Below are positions 32,110-40,360 of a stretch of 64,000 bases of DNA, one piece after another. The DNA is from Xanthobacteraceae bacterium (lineage in GTDB: Bacteria; Pseudomonadota; Alphaproteobacteria; Rhizobiales; Xanthobacteraceae). Position 1 is the stretch's first letter. Each line of letters begins with the position of its first letter. Under the pieces are notes generated by a model. The model had not been told where the DNA came from, did no database searches, and saw only the letters and a list, made by a program, of their open reading frames with translations. The translations under genes and the position numbers were made by a program. The DNA lies in NCBI GenBank assembly GCA_004297465.1, contig SCUB01000023.1, positions 62,001-126,000 on the forward strand, in the 5' to 3' direction.

Positions 32110-32123
32110 TTTGCAGTTGCAAA
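32110..32123. promoter_or_regulatory. Palindrome in the fabA-irr divergent promoter region
   Basis: TTTGCA (32110-32115) and TGCAAA (32118-32123) are separated by GT in an AT-richer part of the divergent region; CTTTTGCA just upstream resembles one arm. It is about 110 bases from each start codon, a position suitable for control of either gene. It does not match the TTTAGAA-type iron control element known for Irr. Binding partner unknown. Confidence 0.45.
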
Positions 32124-32230
32124 ACATTCGCATTTAACGTAGTGATTTCAAGAGTAGAAGGCAAAAAAATGTTGTCGTGGCGCGAGCCGGTTATGCTTGC
32201 GCGACGTAAATTCATTGGGAGGACATCGGG

Positions 32231-32698
32231 GTGTTGTACTCGCTGAAATTCGCGCCGGAACAGGCGCCCGACACCGAAGCCGCCTCCTGCCCGTGGGGCG
32301 ACGTCAGGGCCATGCTGCATGCGCTAGGCCTGCGGCCGACCCAGCAGCGCCTGGCGCTGGGCTGCCTGCTGTTCGCCAAGGGGCGCCGCCACATCACCGC
32401 GGAAATGCTCTACGAGGAGGCCCGCGGCGAGCGCATCAACGTCTCGCTGGCGACGATCTACAACACGCTCAAGCAGCTCACCGATGCCGGCCTGTTGCGC
32501 CAGGTCGCGGTGGACGGGTCAAAGACCTACTTCTGCAACAACACCACCGAGCATCATCACTTCTATCTCGAGGACCGCCACGAGCTGGTGGACATCCCCG
32601 AAGGCAGCGTCGACATCAACAACCTGCCGATCCCGCCGGAAGGCTATGAGATCGCCAAGACCGATCTGGTGATCCGGCTGCGCCGCAAGACCGCCTGA
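32231..32698 (+). CDS. irr: Iron response regulator Irr (Fur superfamily)
   Basis: Heme-responsive global iron regulator of Hyphomicrobiales, 155 residues. The winged helix is LRPTQQRLALGCLLFAKGRRHITAEMLYEEA through INVSLATIYNTLKQLTDAGLL. The His triplet at residues 108-110 (EHHHFY) is the Irr hallmark heme site. Cys20-Pro21 (SCPW) is an N-terminal heme regulatory motif like that of Bradyrhizobium Irr, which drives heme-dependent degradation. The start is GTG 32231, seven bases after GGGAGGA. It is divergent from fabA. Confidence 0.95.
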   Translation: MLYSLKFAPEQAPDTEAASCPWGDVRAMLHALGLRPTQQRLALGCLLFAKGRRHITAEMLYEEARGERINVSLATIYNTLKQLTDAGLLRQVAVDGSKTYFCNNTTEHHHFYLEDRHELVDIPEGSVDINNLPIPPEGYEIAKTDLVIRLRRKTA

Positions 32699-32716
32699 GC
32701 CGCAAGATTCTGCGAT

Positions 32717-32744
32717 CGCAAGACCTGCGCCGCAAGACCTGCGC
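32717..32744. repeat. Perfect 14-bp tandem duplication after irr
   Basis: CGCAAGACCTGCGC occurs twice in direct contact. Two more degenerate CGCAAGA copies lie at 16-17 base intervals just upstream, the first inside the last irr codons. It occupies the short gap between the convergent irr and SH3-protein genes. Confidence 0.88.
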
Positions 32745-32751
32745 CGCCAGG

Positions 32752-33330
32752 CTAATCGATCTTCTCGCCGGGATAGACGCCCCACAGCCGCTGCTGGTCG
32801 ATCCAGCCGTCGAAGCCGCCACCGATGACGCGGCACCAGAGGCCGTTGCAGCGCTTGACCTGAGCCACCACGCCCATCTGCAGCCGCGCCACCACGGTGC
32901 TCGCGGTATCGGCGCTGTCGTGCAGCGGCACCAGGTCGTCCCTGGATTTGAGGACCACGACCGCAGTGCGCTTGCCGGTCAGCAACGAATGGTAGACCCA
33001 GCCTTCGGCCCCCTCGGAATCGCGCACCCGGCGCCAGTTCTCGAACTCGGCGGTGACCTCGACCGGCAGCCCGGCGCGGGTATAGACCCAGCTGACGTCA
33101 TGATCCTTGGTCGGCCCGCCGCGCACGTTGACATGATCGGATTTGAGGCTGACGAAACGCGGCACCGGCAGCCCGCTGACCGAGCCCGCCGCCATGTCCT
33201 TGGCCGCATGGACGGAGCCAGCGGCCAGCCCGAATAGCGCGAACGCCACGCAACTCGCCGCCACCGTCCGCCACGCTCTTCCGATGTCCGTCTCTTGCCG
33301 AGATTCCGTCTCTTGCCGAGATCTTGTCAT
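32752..33330 (-). CDS. Secreted bacterial SH3-domain protein
   Basis: 192 residues. A basic N-terminus and the hydrophobic stretch VAASCVAFALFGLAAGSVHAAKD form a Sec signal peptide. Two SH3-like repeats follow: FVSLKSDHVNVRGGPTKDHDVSWVYTRAGLPVEV...WRRVRDSEGAEGWVYHSLL, and VPLHDSADTASTVVARLQMGVVAQVKRCNGLWCRVIGGGFDGWIDQQRLWGVYPGE. Such domains often bind peptidoglycan. Codons near the N-terminus lie on an 18-bp tandem duplication (SRQET repeated), suggesting the true start could be downstream. Divergent from the dehydrogenase gene. Confidence 0.88.
   Translation of the reverse strand: MTRSRQETESRQETDIGRAWRTVAASCVAFALFGLAAGSVHAAKDMAAGSVSGLPVPRFVSLKSDHVNVRGGPTKDHDVSWVYTRAGLPVEVTAEFENWRRVRDSEGAEGWVYHSLLTGKRTAVVVLKSRDDLVPLHDSADTASTVVARLQMGVVAQVKRCNGLWCRVIGGGFDGWIDQQRLWGVYPGEKID
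33287..33322. repeat. Perfect 18-bp tandem duplication at the SH3-protein 5' end
   Basis: TCCGTCTCTTGCCGAGAT occurs twice in direct contact. On the minus strand it encodes a repeated Ser-Arg-Gln-Glu-Thr just after the initiator Met, in frame, ahead of the signal peptide. Confidence 0.9.
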
Positions 33331-33550
33331 GCCCCATACTCACTCGTCTTTCGGACGCGCCCCAACGCGACGTTCACCGCACCGGAGGGGTTCTTGTGTT
33401 GGCCCTGCCATCTCGCTAGAGAGGACTCGCGGCAAAACCGATGCTCCGTGCGAAGCCGCAGTTTCAAACAGCCCGGTTAACGAGGACTGAACAAACGGGG
33501 AAGTCGGCACGCCGGATCGGCTGCGGCAGGGAAGTCTTGAGGGGCGGAAA

Positions 33551-34552
33551 ATGTCGACTAAAAAGAAACCGCTGGTCGTCGTTACGCGCAAATTGCCGGA
33601 CACCGTCGAGACCCGCATGCGCGAGCTGTTCGACGCCCGCCTCAATCTCGACGACCGCCCCATGACCGCCGAGGAACTGGCCGACGCCATGCGCGGCGCC
33701 GATGTGCTGGTGCCGACGGTGACCGACCGCATCGACGAGGTCCTGTTGCACACGCCCGACGCCCGCGTCCGGCTGATCGCCCAGTTCGGCAACGGCGTCG
33801 ACAACATCGACGTCGCGGCCGCGCACGGGCGCGGCATCACCGTGACCAACACGCCCAAGGTGCTGACCGAAGACACCGCCGACATGACCATGGCGCTGAT
33901 CCTGGCGGTGCCGCGCCGCCTCGCCGAGGGCGCCGCGGTCTTGACCGAAAGCCGCGACTGGGAGGGCTGGTCGCCAACCTGGATGCTCGGCCACCGGCTC
34001 GGCGGCAAGCGTCTCGGCATCATCGGCATGGGCCGCATCGGCCAGGCGGTGGCGCGCCGCGCCCGCGCCTTCGGCCTGCAGATCCACTACCACAACCGCC
34101 GCCCGGTGGCCCCCAGCATCGAGGAGGAATTGGGCGCGACCTACTGGGAAAGCCTCGACCAGATGCTGGCGCGCATGGACATCATCTCGGTCAACTGCCC
34201 GCACACGCCGGCGACGTTCCATCTGTTGTCGGCGCGGCGGCTCAAGCTGATCCGGCGCGACGCCTACATCGTCAACACCGCGCGCGGCGAGGTGATCGAC
34301 GAGGCCACGCTCACCAAGCTGGTCGAGGCCGGCGAGATCGCCGGCGCAGGCCTCGACGTCTACGAGCACGAGCCAGCGGTCAGCCCCAAGCTGATCAAGC
34401 TCGCCCGCGCCGGCAAGGCGGTGCTGTTGCCGCACATGGGATCGGCCACCGTCGAGGGCCGCGTCGAGATGGGCGAGAAGGTCATCATCAACATCAAGAC
34501 CTTCCTCGACGGCCACAAGCCGCCGGACCGCGTGCTGCCGGGCATGCTGTAA
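33551..34552 (+). CDS. D-isomer-specific 2-hydroxyacid dehydrogenase (glyoxylate reductase/D-glycerate dehydrogenase-like)
   Basis: 333-residue NAD(P)-dependent oxidoreductase. The Rossmann motif is GKRLGIIGMGRIGQAVARRARAFG. The catalytic Arg lies in VNTARGEVID, the Glu in GAGLDVYEHEP and the His in LLPHMGSATVEGR. The substrate loop AQFGNGVDNIDVAAAHGRGITVTNTP is of the glyoxylate/hydroxypyruvate reductase subgroup. The exact substrate is inferred. About 220 bases separate it from the divergent SH3 gene; no other feature was seen there. Confidence 0.92.
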   Translation: MSTKKKPLVVVTRKLPDTVETRMRELFDARLNLDDRPMTAEELADAMRGADVLVPTVTDRIDEVLLHTPDARVRLIAQFGNGVDNIDVAAAHGRGITVTNTPKVLTEDTADMTMALILAVPRRLAEGAAVLTESRDWEGWSPTWMLGHRLGGKRLGIIGMGRIGQAVARRARAFGLQIHYHNRRPVAPSIEEELGATYWESLDQMLARMDIISVNCPHTPATFHLLSARRLKLIRRDAYIVNTARGEVIDEATLTKLVEAGEIAGAGLDVYEHEPAVSPKLIKLARAGKAVLLPHMGSATVEGRVEMGEKVIINIKTFLDGHKPPDRVLPGML

Positions 34553-34560
34553 GCGCCGCC

Positions 34561-35361
34561 TCAGGCGTGAGACGACAGATCGCGAATGGTCGGCCGGTCG
34601 CCGTTGAGCGGGTTACCCGGATCGCGGCGATAGCGCAGCGTCTCGAACCGCATCGCGCGCGCGTCGACCATCAGCAGGCGTCCGACCAGGCTGTCGCCGA
34701 ACCCGACGATGTCGCGGATCGCCTCCAGCGCCATCATCGATCCGATCACGCCGGCGAGCGCGCCGATGATGCCGGCCTCGGCGCAGGCCGGCACGGTGCC
34801 GGGCGGCGGCGGTTCGGGAAACAGGCAACGGTAGGTCGGATTGAAATTGCCCTCGACGTCGCGCGCGTGGGCGCGGAGGGTGGTGAGCGAACCGTCGAAC
34901 ACGCCGAGCGCGCCGGTCACCAGCGTCCGGCGCGCGAGGAAGCAGGCGTCCGACACCAGATAGCGCGTGGCGAAATTGTCCGAGCCGTCGACGACGACGT
35001 CGTAACCGGACAGCACGGCGAGCGCGTTGGCCGCCGACAGGCGCTCGGCCCGCGCCTCGACCGCGACATGGGGATTGAGGGCGTGGATCTTCTCGGCGGC
35101 GCTCATCACCTTGGCGCGGCCGACATCGGGCGTGGCGTGGATGACCTGGCGCTGCAGGTTCGACAGCGACACCGCGTCATCGTCGATGACGCCGAGCGTG
35201 CCGACGCCGGCCGCCGCCAGATACATCAGCACCGGCGCGCCCAGGCCCCCCGCCCCCACCACCAGCACGCGCGCGGCCTTCAGCGCGGCCTGGCCGGGCC
35301 CGCCGACCTCGCGCAACACGATGTGGCGGGCGTAGCGCTCGAGTTCCTCGGTGGTGAGCAT
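34561..35361 (-). CDS. moeB: HesA/MoeB/ThiF family adenylyltransferase
   Basis: E1-like enzyme that adenylates the C-terminal Gly of a sulfur-carrier protein (MoaD or ThiS). LTTEELERYARHIVLREVGGPGQAALKAARVLVVGAGGLGAPVLMYL contains the ATP-binding GAGGLG, and VVDGSDNFATRYLVSDAC the catalytic Asp region. In the zinc-binding area TYRCLFPE keeps only the second Cys of the usual CxxC, and only one Cys (ACAEAG) is seen further on, so zinc binding may differ from E. coli MoeB. 266 residues. Whether it serves molybdopterin or thiamine synthesis cannot be decided here. Confidence 0.9.
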   Translation of the reverse strand: MLTTEELERYARHIVLREVGGPGQAALKAARVLVVGAGGLGAPVLMYLAAAGVGTLGVIDDDAVSLSNLQRQVIHATPDVGRAKVMSAAEKIHALNPHVAVEARAERLSAANALAVLSGYDVVVDGSDNFATRYLVSDACFLARRTLVTGALGVFDGSLTTLRAHARDVEGNFNPTYRCLFPEPPPPGTVPACAEAGIIGALAGVIGSMMALEAIRDIVGFGDSLVGRLLMVDARAMRFETLRYRRDPGNPLNGDRPTIRDLSSHA

Positions 35362-35493
35362 GGTCTTTTTCCGGACTCCCCGAACGGCGCGCCCCCGCCT
35401 GATCCTCTTTCGAAAGCCTGTCGACTCCGCCCGATCATGCGCTAGCCTGATGGCGCTTGTCGCGCGCCCCTCGCCAACACGGATGGACATTCC

Positions 35494-36867
35494 ATGAAGC
35501 AGGCCCCGGTTGCAACGCTGCTGATGATGCTGGCGACGGCAAGCCTCGGCGCGGGCAGCGCGGCGGCGCAAACCGCGGCAGCCAGGCCGGCGGCCCCCAA
35601 GGCCACGCCCAAGGCCACGCCCAAGACCGACGCCAATGGGGATTCCAGGGGAAACACCAAGCCCGATCCGGCAACCCAGGCGGACCGCCTCGCCCTGCAA
35701 TCGGACCTCGCCTGGATCGGCGACTACAACGGCGCGGTCACCGGCGAGGCCAATGACCGCCTGACCGCCGCCGTCAAGGCGTTCCAGGCCCGCAATGGCG
35801 GCAAGGCCACCGGCACGCTCTCCGCCTCCGAGCGCGCGGCGCTGGCGGCGCAGGCCAGGTCGCTGCAGGACCACGTCGGCTGGACAATGACCGACGACGC
35901 CAACGGCATGCGGCTCGGCCTTCCGGCCAAGCTCGCGCCCCAGCAGGGCGCGGGCCGAACCGGCACACGCTGGACCTCGGCGCAGGGCCAGATCCAGATC
36001 GAGACCTGGCGGCTCAGGGAGGCCGGCCTCACCCTGCAGGCGGTCGCCGCGCGCGAGAAGAAGGAGCCCGCCGGGCGCCGCGTCGAATATTCCGTGGTGC
36101 GGCCGGAGTTCTTCGTGCTGTCCGGATTGCAGGGGCTGAAGAAATTTTACGTGCGCGGCCATGCCCGCGGCGACGAGGTGCGCGGCCTCACCATCCTGTA
36201 CGACCAGGCCACCGAGGGCCTGATGGGCCCGGTGGTGGTGGCGATGTCGAGCGCGTTTTCGCCCTGGCCGGGTGCGCCGCGGACGTCGGCGACTCCGCCG
36301 CCGCGCCGCAAGGTGGAATACGCCACCGGCTTCGTGGCCGGCGCCGAGGGCGCGATTCTCACCGACCGCCAGGCGGTGACCGAGTGCCAGTCCATTATTG
36401 TGCAGGGTTACGGCCATGCCGAGCGCGTCGCCGAGGACACGGCGCGCGACCTCGCGCTGCTGCGCGTCTACGGCGCGGCCAATCTCAAGCCCCTGGCGCT
36501 CAATGGCGGGACCGCCCGGCCGGAGGTGACGCTGATCGGCATCGCCGACCCGCTGACCCAGGACGGCGCCGCGGTCGTCTCCACGGCGTCGGGCCGGACG
36601 GGCGCCGTCAACGGCGGCGACATGGCGCTCGCGCCCGCGCCCGCGCTCGGGTTTTCCGGCGCGCCGGCGTTCGACAGCGACGGCCGGTTCGCGGGCCTCG
36701 CGCTCCTGAAAGCGGCGGCCGTGGCCGGGCCCGCCGCCGCGCCGGCGGCGGCGCTGGTGCCGGCCGAGGCCGTGCGCGCCTTCCTTGCCGCCAACACGGT
36801 CGCCGTCTCGGGCACGGCCGCCGACCCGAAAGCCTCCGTGCTGCGCATCATCTGCGTGCGCAAGTGA
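35494..36867 (+). CDS. Periplasmic peptidoglycan-binding/trypsin-like protein, probably catalytically inactive
   Basis: 457 residues. MKQAPVATLLMMLATASLGAGSAAAQT is a signal peptide, followed by a Lys/Pro linker with a 12-bp coding repeat (KATPKATPK). A PG_binding_1-like domain covers roughly residues 60-110 (LQSDLAWIGDYNGAVTGEANDRLTAAVKAFQARNGGKATGTL). A central domain and a trypsin-like fold follow: FVAGAEGAILTDRQAVTEC, ARDLALLRV and GFSGAPAFD. The Ser (about 388) and Asp are present, but where ILTxxHV normally supplies the His, residues 290-295 read TDRQAV. A binding rather than proteolytic role is inferred. It ends one base before the convergent mutM stop. Confidence 0.8.
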   Translation: MKQAPVATLLMMLATASLGAGSAAAQTAAARPAAPKATPKATPKTDANGDSRGNTKPDPATQADRLALQSDLAWIGDYNGAVTGEANDRLTAAVKAFQARNGGKATGTLSASERAALAAQARSLQDHVGWTMTDDANGMRLGLPAKLAPQQGAGRTGTRWTSAQGQIQIETWRLREAGLTLQAVAAREKKEPAGRRVEYSVVRPEFFVLSGLQGLKKFYVRGHARGDEVRGLTILYDQATEGLMGPVVVAMSSAFSPWPGAPRTSATPPPRRKVEYATGFVAGAEGAILTDRQAVTECQSIIVQGYGHAERVAEDTARDLALLRVYGAANLKPLALNGGTARPEVTLIGIADPLTQDGAAVVSTASGRTGAVNGGDMALAPAPALGFSGAPAFDSDGRFAGLALLKAAAVAGPAAAPAAALVPAEAVRAFLAANTVAVSGTAADPKASVLRIICVRK

Positions 36868-36868
36868 C

Positions 36869-37750
36869 CTAGCGCTGACATTTCGGACACCAGAACGTCG
36901 AGCGGCCGTTCTGCACGAACCGGCGCACGGTGCCGGCGCAAGCCGGCGTCGCGCAAGGCTCGCCCTCGCGGTCATAGACCCGGAACGCGTGCTGGAAATA
37001 GCCGAGTTCGCCGGAGGTCTGGCGATGGTCGCGCAGCGACGAGCCGCCCGCCGCGATGGCGTCGCCGAGCACGGCGCGGATCGCCTCCGCCAGCGCCAAG
37101 GCTCCCGGCGTCGGCGCCCCGGCGCGCGTCGCCAGCGTTGCGGCAAAACGGCGCGGCGCGAGACGCGCCCGGTGCAGCGCCTCGCAGACATAGATGTTGC
37201 CGAGCCCGGCCACCACGCGCTGGTCGAGCAGCGCGGCCTTGAGACTGGTCCTTTTCCCGGCGCAGGCCCGCGCCAGCAGAGGAGCGCCGAAGGCGTTGCC
37301 AAGCGGCTCCGGCCCCAGCCCGGCAAGCAGCGGCTCGGCCTCGAGCGCATCGGCCGCCACCAGCTTCATGAAGCCGAACCGGCGCGGGTCGTTGTAGGTG
37401 ACGATGGCGCCCGACGACATGCGGAACACCACATGGTCGTGCAGGCCCGGCGCGCCGCGCGCGTGATGGAAATCGCCCGGCTGGCGGGTTTTTTCCGCCG
37501 TCTCGACCCGGAACGAGCCGGACATGCCCAGATGCATCAGAAGCACGTCGCCGGTCGAAAGTTCCGCCAGCAGGTACTTGGCCCGCCGCGTCAGGGCGGT
37601 CACCGTGGCGCCATGCAGCCGGGCGGCGAAATCGGCGGGAAACGGGAACCGCAGGTCGGGCCGCCGCGCCTCGACGGCGGCGAATCGCGCCCCTTCCATG
37701 GCCGGGACCAGGCCGCGGCGGACGGTTTCGACTTCGGGCAGTTCCGGCAT
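36869..37750 (-). CDS. mutM: Formamidopyrimidine-DNA glycosylase (Fpg/MutM)
   Basis: Base-excision repair enzyme removing 8-oxoguanine and formamidopyrimidines. The N-terminus [14 protein letters not shown] places the catalytic Pro2-Glu3 directly after Met, which fixes the start at 37750. [18 protein letters not shown] and [18 protein letters not shown] are conserved DNA-binding segments. The C-terminal zinc finger has CATPAC and CPKC. 293 residues. Divergent from ubiE across about 190 bases. Confidence 0.97.
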   Translation of the reverse strand: MPELPEVETVRRGLVPAMEGARFAAVEARRPDLRFPFPADFAARLHGATVTALTRRAKYLLAELSTGDVLLMHLGMSGSFRVETAEKTRQPGDFHHARGAPGLHDHVVFRMSSGAIVTYNDPRRFGFMKLVAADALEAEPLLAGLGPEPLGNAFGAPLLARACAGKRTSLKAALLDQRVVAGLGNIYVCEALHRARLAPRRFAATLATRAGAPTPGALALAEAIRAVLGDAIAAGGSSLRDHRQTSGELGYFQHAFRVYDREGEPCATPACAGTVRRFVQNGRSTFWCPKCQR

Positions 37751-37938
37751 GTCCTCATTCCGGTTGGGGGCGTTCACCTTGGGGACGGGACGTGATAGCG
37801 CTAGCCCGCCTTGCGGCGCTAGAACGCCTGAGGCACCACCCCGCCAGGGCGCTTTTTCCAAGCATGGCTTGAAGGCGCCCGCGGGTGCAAGACCGGCCGC
37901 CGCCAGCGGGAGGCGGCTTGAGGTCATGGGAGGTTGAG

Positions 37939-38703
37939 ATGCAGCACGGCCACGACGCCACCACCCATTTCGGCTTCAGCGAGATTCCGCTTGGCCAGAA
38001 GCAGGCGCGCGTCAACGACGTGTTCCACAGCGTCGCCAGCCGCTACGACCTGATGAACGACCTGATGTCGATGGGGCTGCACCGGGCGTGGAAGGAGATC
38101 GCGATCTCCCGGCTCAACCCGCCGCGCGGCTCAACGCCGTTCGCGCTCCTCGACGTCGCGGGCGGCACCGGCGATATCGCGTTCCGCGCGGCATCGGCGG
38201 CCGGCCCCGGCTTCCATGCCACCGTCTGCGACATCAACGGCAACATGCTGGCGGTCGGGCGCGAGCGCGCCAGCGCCCGCCATCTCGACCACCGCGTCAG
38301 CTTCGTCGAAGGCAACGCCGAGCAGCTGGCGTTTCCCGACCGCGGCTTCGACGCCTACACCATCGCCTTCGGCATCCGCAACGTGCCGCGCATCGACGCC
38401 GCCTTGCGCGAGGCCTACCGCGTGCTCCGGCCCGGCGGCCGCTTTCTGTGCCTGGAGTTTTCCAGCGTCGAGATGCCGGGACTCGACCGGCTCTACGACC
38501 TCTATTCCTTCAACGTCATTCCCGCGCTCGGCCAGGCCGTCACGGGTGACGCCGAATCATATCAGTATCTCGTCGAATCGATCCGCCGCTTTCCCAAGCC
38601 GAAAGTGTTCGCCGACATGATCGCGGCGGCGGGATTTGCCCGCGTGTCGTGGGAGATCATGACCGGCGGCGTGGTGGCCTTGCACTCGGGTTGGCGTTTG
38701 TGA
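37939..38703 (+). CDS. ubiE: Ubiquinone/menaquinone biosynthesis C-methyltransferase UbiE
   Basis: SAM-dependent C-methyltransferase of the ubiquinone pathway, 254 residues. [24 protein letters not shown] is the UbiE signature, [13 protein letters not shown] is the SAM-binding motif, and [33 protein letters not shown] is another characteristic block. GGGAGG precedes ATG 37939 by 5-8 bases. Its stop overlaps the ubiB GTG, coupling two steps of quinone synthesis. Confidence 0.97.
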   Translation: MQHGHDATTHFGFSEIPLGQKQARVNDVFHSVASRYDLMNDLMSMGLHRAWKEIAISRLNPPRGSTPFALLDVAGGTGDIAFRAASAAGPGFHATVCDINGNMLAVGRERASARHLDHRVSFVEGNAEQLAFPDRGFDAYTIAFGIRNVPRIDAALREAYRVLRPGGRFLCLEFSSVEMPGLDRLYDLYSFNVIPALGQAVTGDAESYQYLVESIRRFPKPKVFADMIAAAGFARVSWEIMTGGVVALHSGWRL

Positions 38704-40271
38704 TTTCCGCAATTTTTCATCTCGCCAGACTGGCGCGCGCGGGCTTCGTGTTCGCGCGCGAGGGCGTGTTCGGCGTCATCGATCCGGAACCGTTGCCGCC
38801 GGCGGCAAGACTGGGCTTGCGCATGGCGCGGCTGATCGAGCGCCGCGCCGAGCCGGCCGCCGTCAACCGGCTCTCGGCGGCGCTGAGCCGGCTCGGTCCC
38901 AGCTACATCAAGCTCGGCCAGTTCCTCGCCACGCGGCCCGACGTGGTCGGCGACGCGCTGGCGCGCGATCTCGAAAGCCTGCAGGACCGGCTGCCGCCGT
39001 TCGCGCAAGCTGACGCCGAGGCCATGGTCGCGGCATTGACGGGAAAGCCCGTGGCGGAGGCGTTTGTCAGCTTCAGCCCGGCGATCGCGGCGGCCTCGAT
39101 CGCCCAGGTGCACCGCGCCGAGATCGAGAAGGACGGCGTGCGCCACACCGTCGCGGTCAAGGTGCTGCGGCCCGACGTGCGGGCGCGCTTCGCCGCCGAC
39201 ATCGGCGCGATGGTGTTCGCGGCCGGGCTTGCCGAGCGTCTCGCGCCCGAGGCGCGCCGCCTCAAGCCGCTCGAGGCGATGGCCGACTTCGCCCGCGTGG
39301 TGACGATGGAGACCGACCTGCGGCTAGAGGCCGCGGCGCTGTCCGAACTTTCCGAGAACACCCGCGACGATCCCGGCGTGCACATCCCCACCGTCGATTG
39401 GGCGCTGACCGGCCGCGACGTGCTCACCACCGACTGGATCCACGGCATCGCGCTGTCCAACCAGGAGGCGCTGATCGCCGCCGGCCATGACCTGCGCGCG
39501 TTGTCGAAGACGGTGATGCAGACCTTCCTGCGACTGGCGCTGCGCGACGGCTTCTTCCACGCCGACATGCATCCCGGCAACCTGTTCGTCGACGCGCAGG
39601 GGCGCCTGGTGCTGGTCGATTGCGGCATCATGGGCCGGCTCGGCTTCCGCGAACGCCACTTCCTGGCCGAGATCCTGTACGGCTTCATCGCCCGCAACTA
39701 TCGCCGCGTCGCCGAGGTGCATTTCGAGGCCGGCTACGTGCCGGCGCATCATTCGGTCGAGAATTTCGCGCAAGCCATCCGCGCCATCGGCGAGCCGATC
39801 CACAACCGGCCGGCGCGCGAGATTTCGATGGCGCGGCTGTTGACGCTGTTGTTCGAGATCACCGCGCTGTTCGACATGACGACGCGCATCGAACTCGTGC
39901 TGTTGCAGAAGACCATGATCGTGGTCGAGGGCGTGTCGCGCACGCTCGATCCCGATTTCGACATGTGGACCACCGCCGACCCGGTGGTGCGCGAATGGAT
40001 CGAGCGCAACCTTGGGCCCATCGGCAAGATCGAGGGCGCGCTGTCGGGCGCCGGCGAACTCGGCCGCGTCGCGGCGAGCCTGCCGGCGCTCGCCACCCGC
40101 GCCGCCGCGCTGGTCGGCCAGCTCGAGGCGGTCACCCGCGACGGGCTGGTGCTGGCGCCGCAAAGCATCGCCGCGCTCGGACGCTCGGAAGCCGTTCATG
40201 CGCGCTGGCGCACGGCGGCGCTGTGGGTGGCGGCGCTCGCCCTGGTGGGACTGTGGCTGGCGGTGCGCTGA
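38700..40271 (+). CDS. ubiB: UbiB/ABC1-family kinase-like protein of ubiquinone biosynthesis
   Basis: Atypical kinase-like ATPase needed for early ubiquinone hydroxylation. [22 protein letters not shown] contains the KxGQ motif, [13 protein letters not shown] is the Ala-rich loop replacing the glycine loop, and [26 protein letters not shown] and [10 protein letters not shown] supply the other catalytic segments. [18 protein letters not shown] at the C-terminus is a membrane anchor. The GTG start at 38700 overlaps the ubiE stop; no better ATG is nearby. 523 residues. Confidence 0.96.
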   Translation: MISAIFHLARLARAGFVFAREGVFGVIDPEPLPPAARLGLRMARLIERRAEPAAVNRLSAALSRLGPSYIKLGQFLATRPDVVGDALARDLESLQDRLPPFAQADAEAMVAALTGKPVAEAFVSFSPAIAAASIAQVHRAEIEKDGVRHTVAVKVLRPDVRARFAADIGAMVFAAGLAERLAPEARRLKPLEAMADFARVVTMETDLRLEAAALSELSENTRDDPGVHIPTVDWALTGRDVLTTDWIHGIALSNQEALIAAGHDLRALSKTVMQTFLRLALRDGFFHADMHPGNLFVDAQGRLVLVDCGIMGRLGFRERHFLAEILYGFIARNYRRVAEVHFEAGYVPAHHSVENFAQAIRAIGEPIHNRPAREISMARLLTLLFEITALFDMTTRIELVLLQKTMIVVEGVSRTLDPDFDMWTTADPVVREWIERNLGPIGKIEGALSGAGELGRVAASLPALATRAAALVGQLEAVTRDGLVLAPQSIAALGRSEAVHARWRTAALWVAALALVGLWLAVR

Positions 40272-40293
40272 TTCGAGGTCGGACGCCGGAAAT

Positions 40294-40311
40294 TGATTTC
40301 AATGATTTCAA
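40294..40311. repeat. 9-bp direct repeat next to the coaBC palindrome
   Basis: TGATTTCAA occurs twice in direct contact, and its last base is the first base of the 27-bp palindrome. The stretch is AT-rich and includes TTGATT, a possible -35 element. It lies 22 bases after the ubiB stop. Confidence 0.75.
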
Positions 40312-40337
40312 TCTATGCTAGCATTGCTAGCATAGAT
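40311..40337. promoter_or_regulatory. Perfect 27-bp palindrome, candidate operator of coaBC
   Basis: ATCTATGCTAGCA (40311-40323), a central T (40324), and TGCTAGCATAGAT (40325-40337) are exact reverse complements. Inside are two TGCTAGCA octamers separated by one base, each a palindrome itself. It ends 23 bases before the coaBC ATG, where a repressor would cover the promoter. It has no following T-tract, so it is not a terminator of ubiB. The octamer is close to the TGCTATCA half-site I recall for the FitA antitoxin, whose fold forms the N-terminus of the downstream protein. Confidence 0.8.
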
Positions 40338-40360
40338 ACTCCCGAGAGGTGCCGAAGTCC

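Noticed and set aside
32000-32230. Irr box (iron control element) in the fabA-irr region
   Set aside because: No TTTAGAA-N-TTCTAAA-like sequence was found; the only palindrome has a different sequence.
40311-40337. Palindrome as intrinsic terminator of ubiE-ubiB
   Set aside because: Not GC-rich and not followed by a T-tract on either strand; the central position relative to coaBC fits an operator better.
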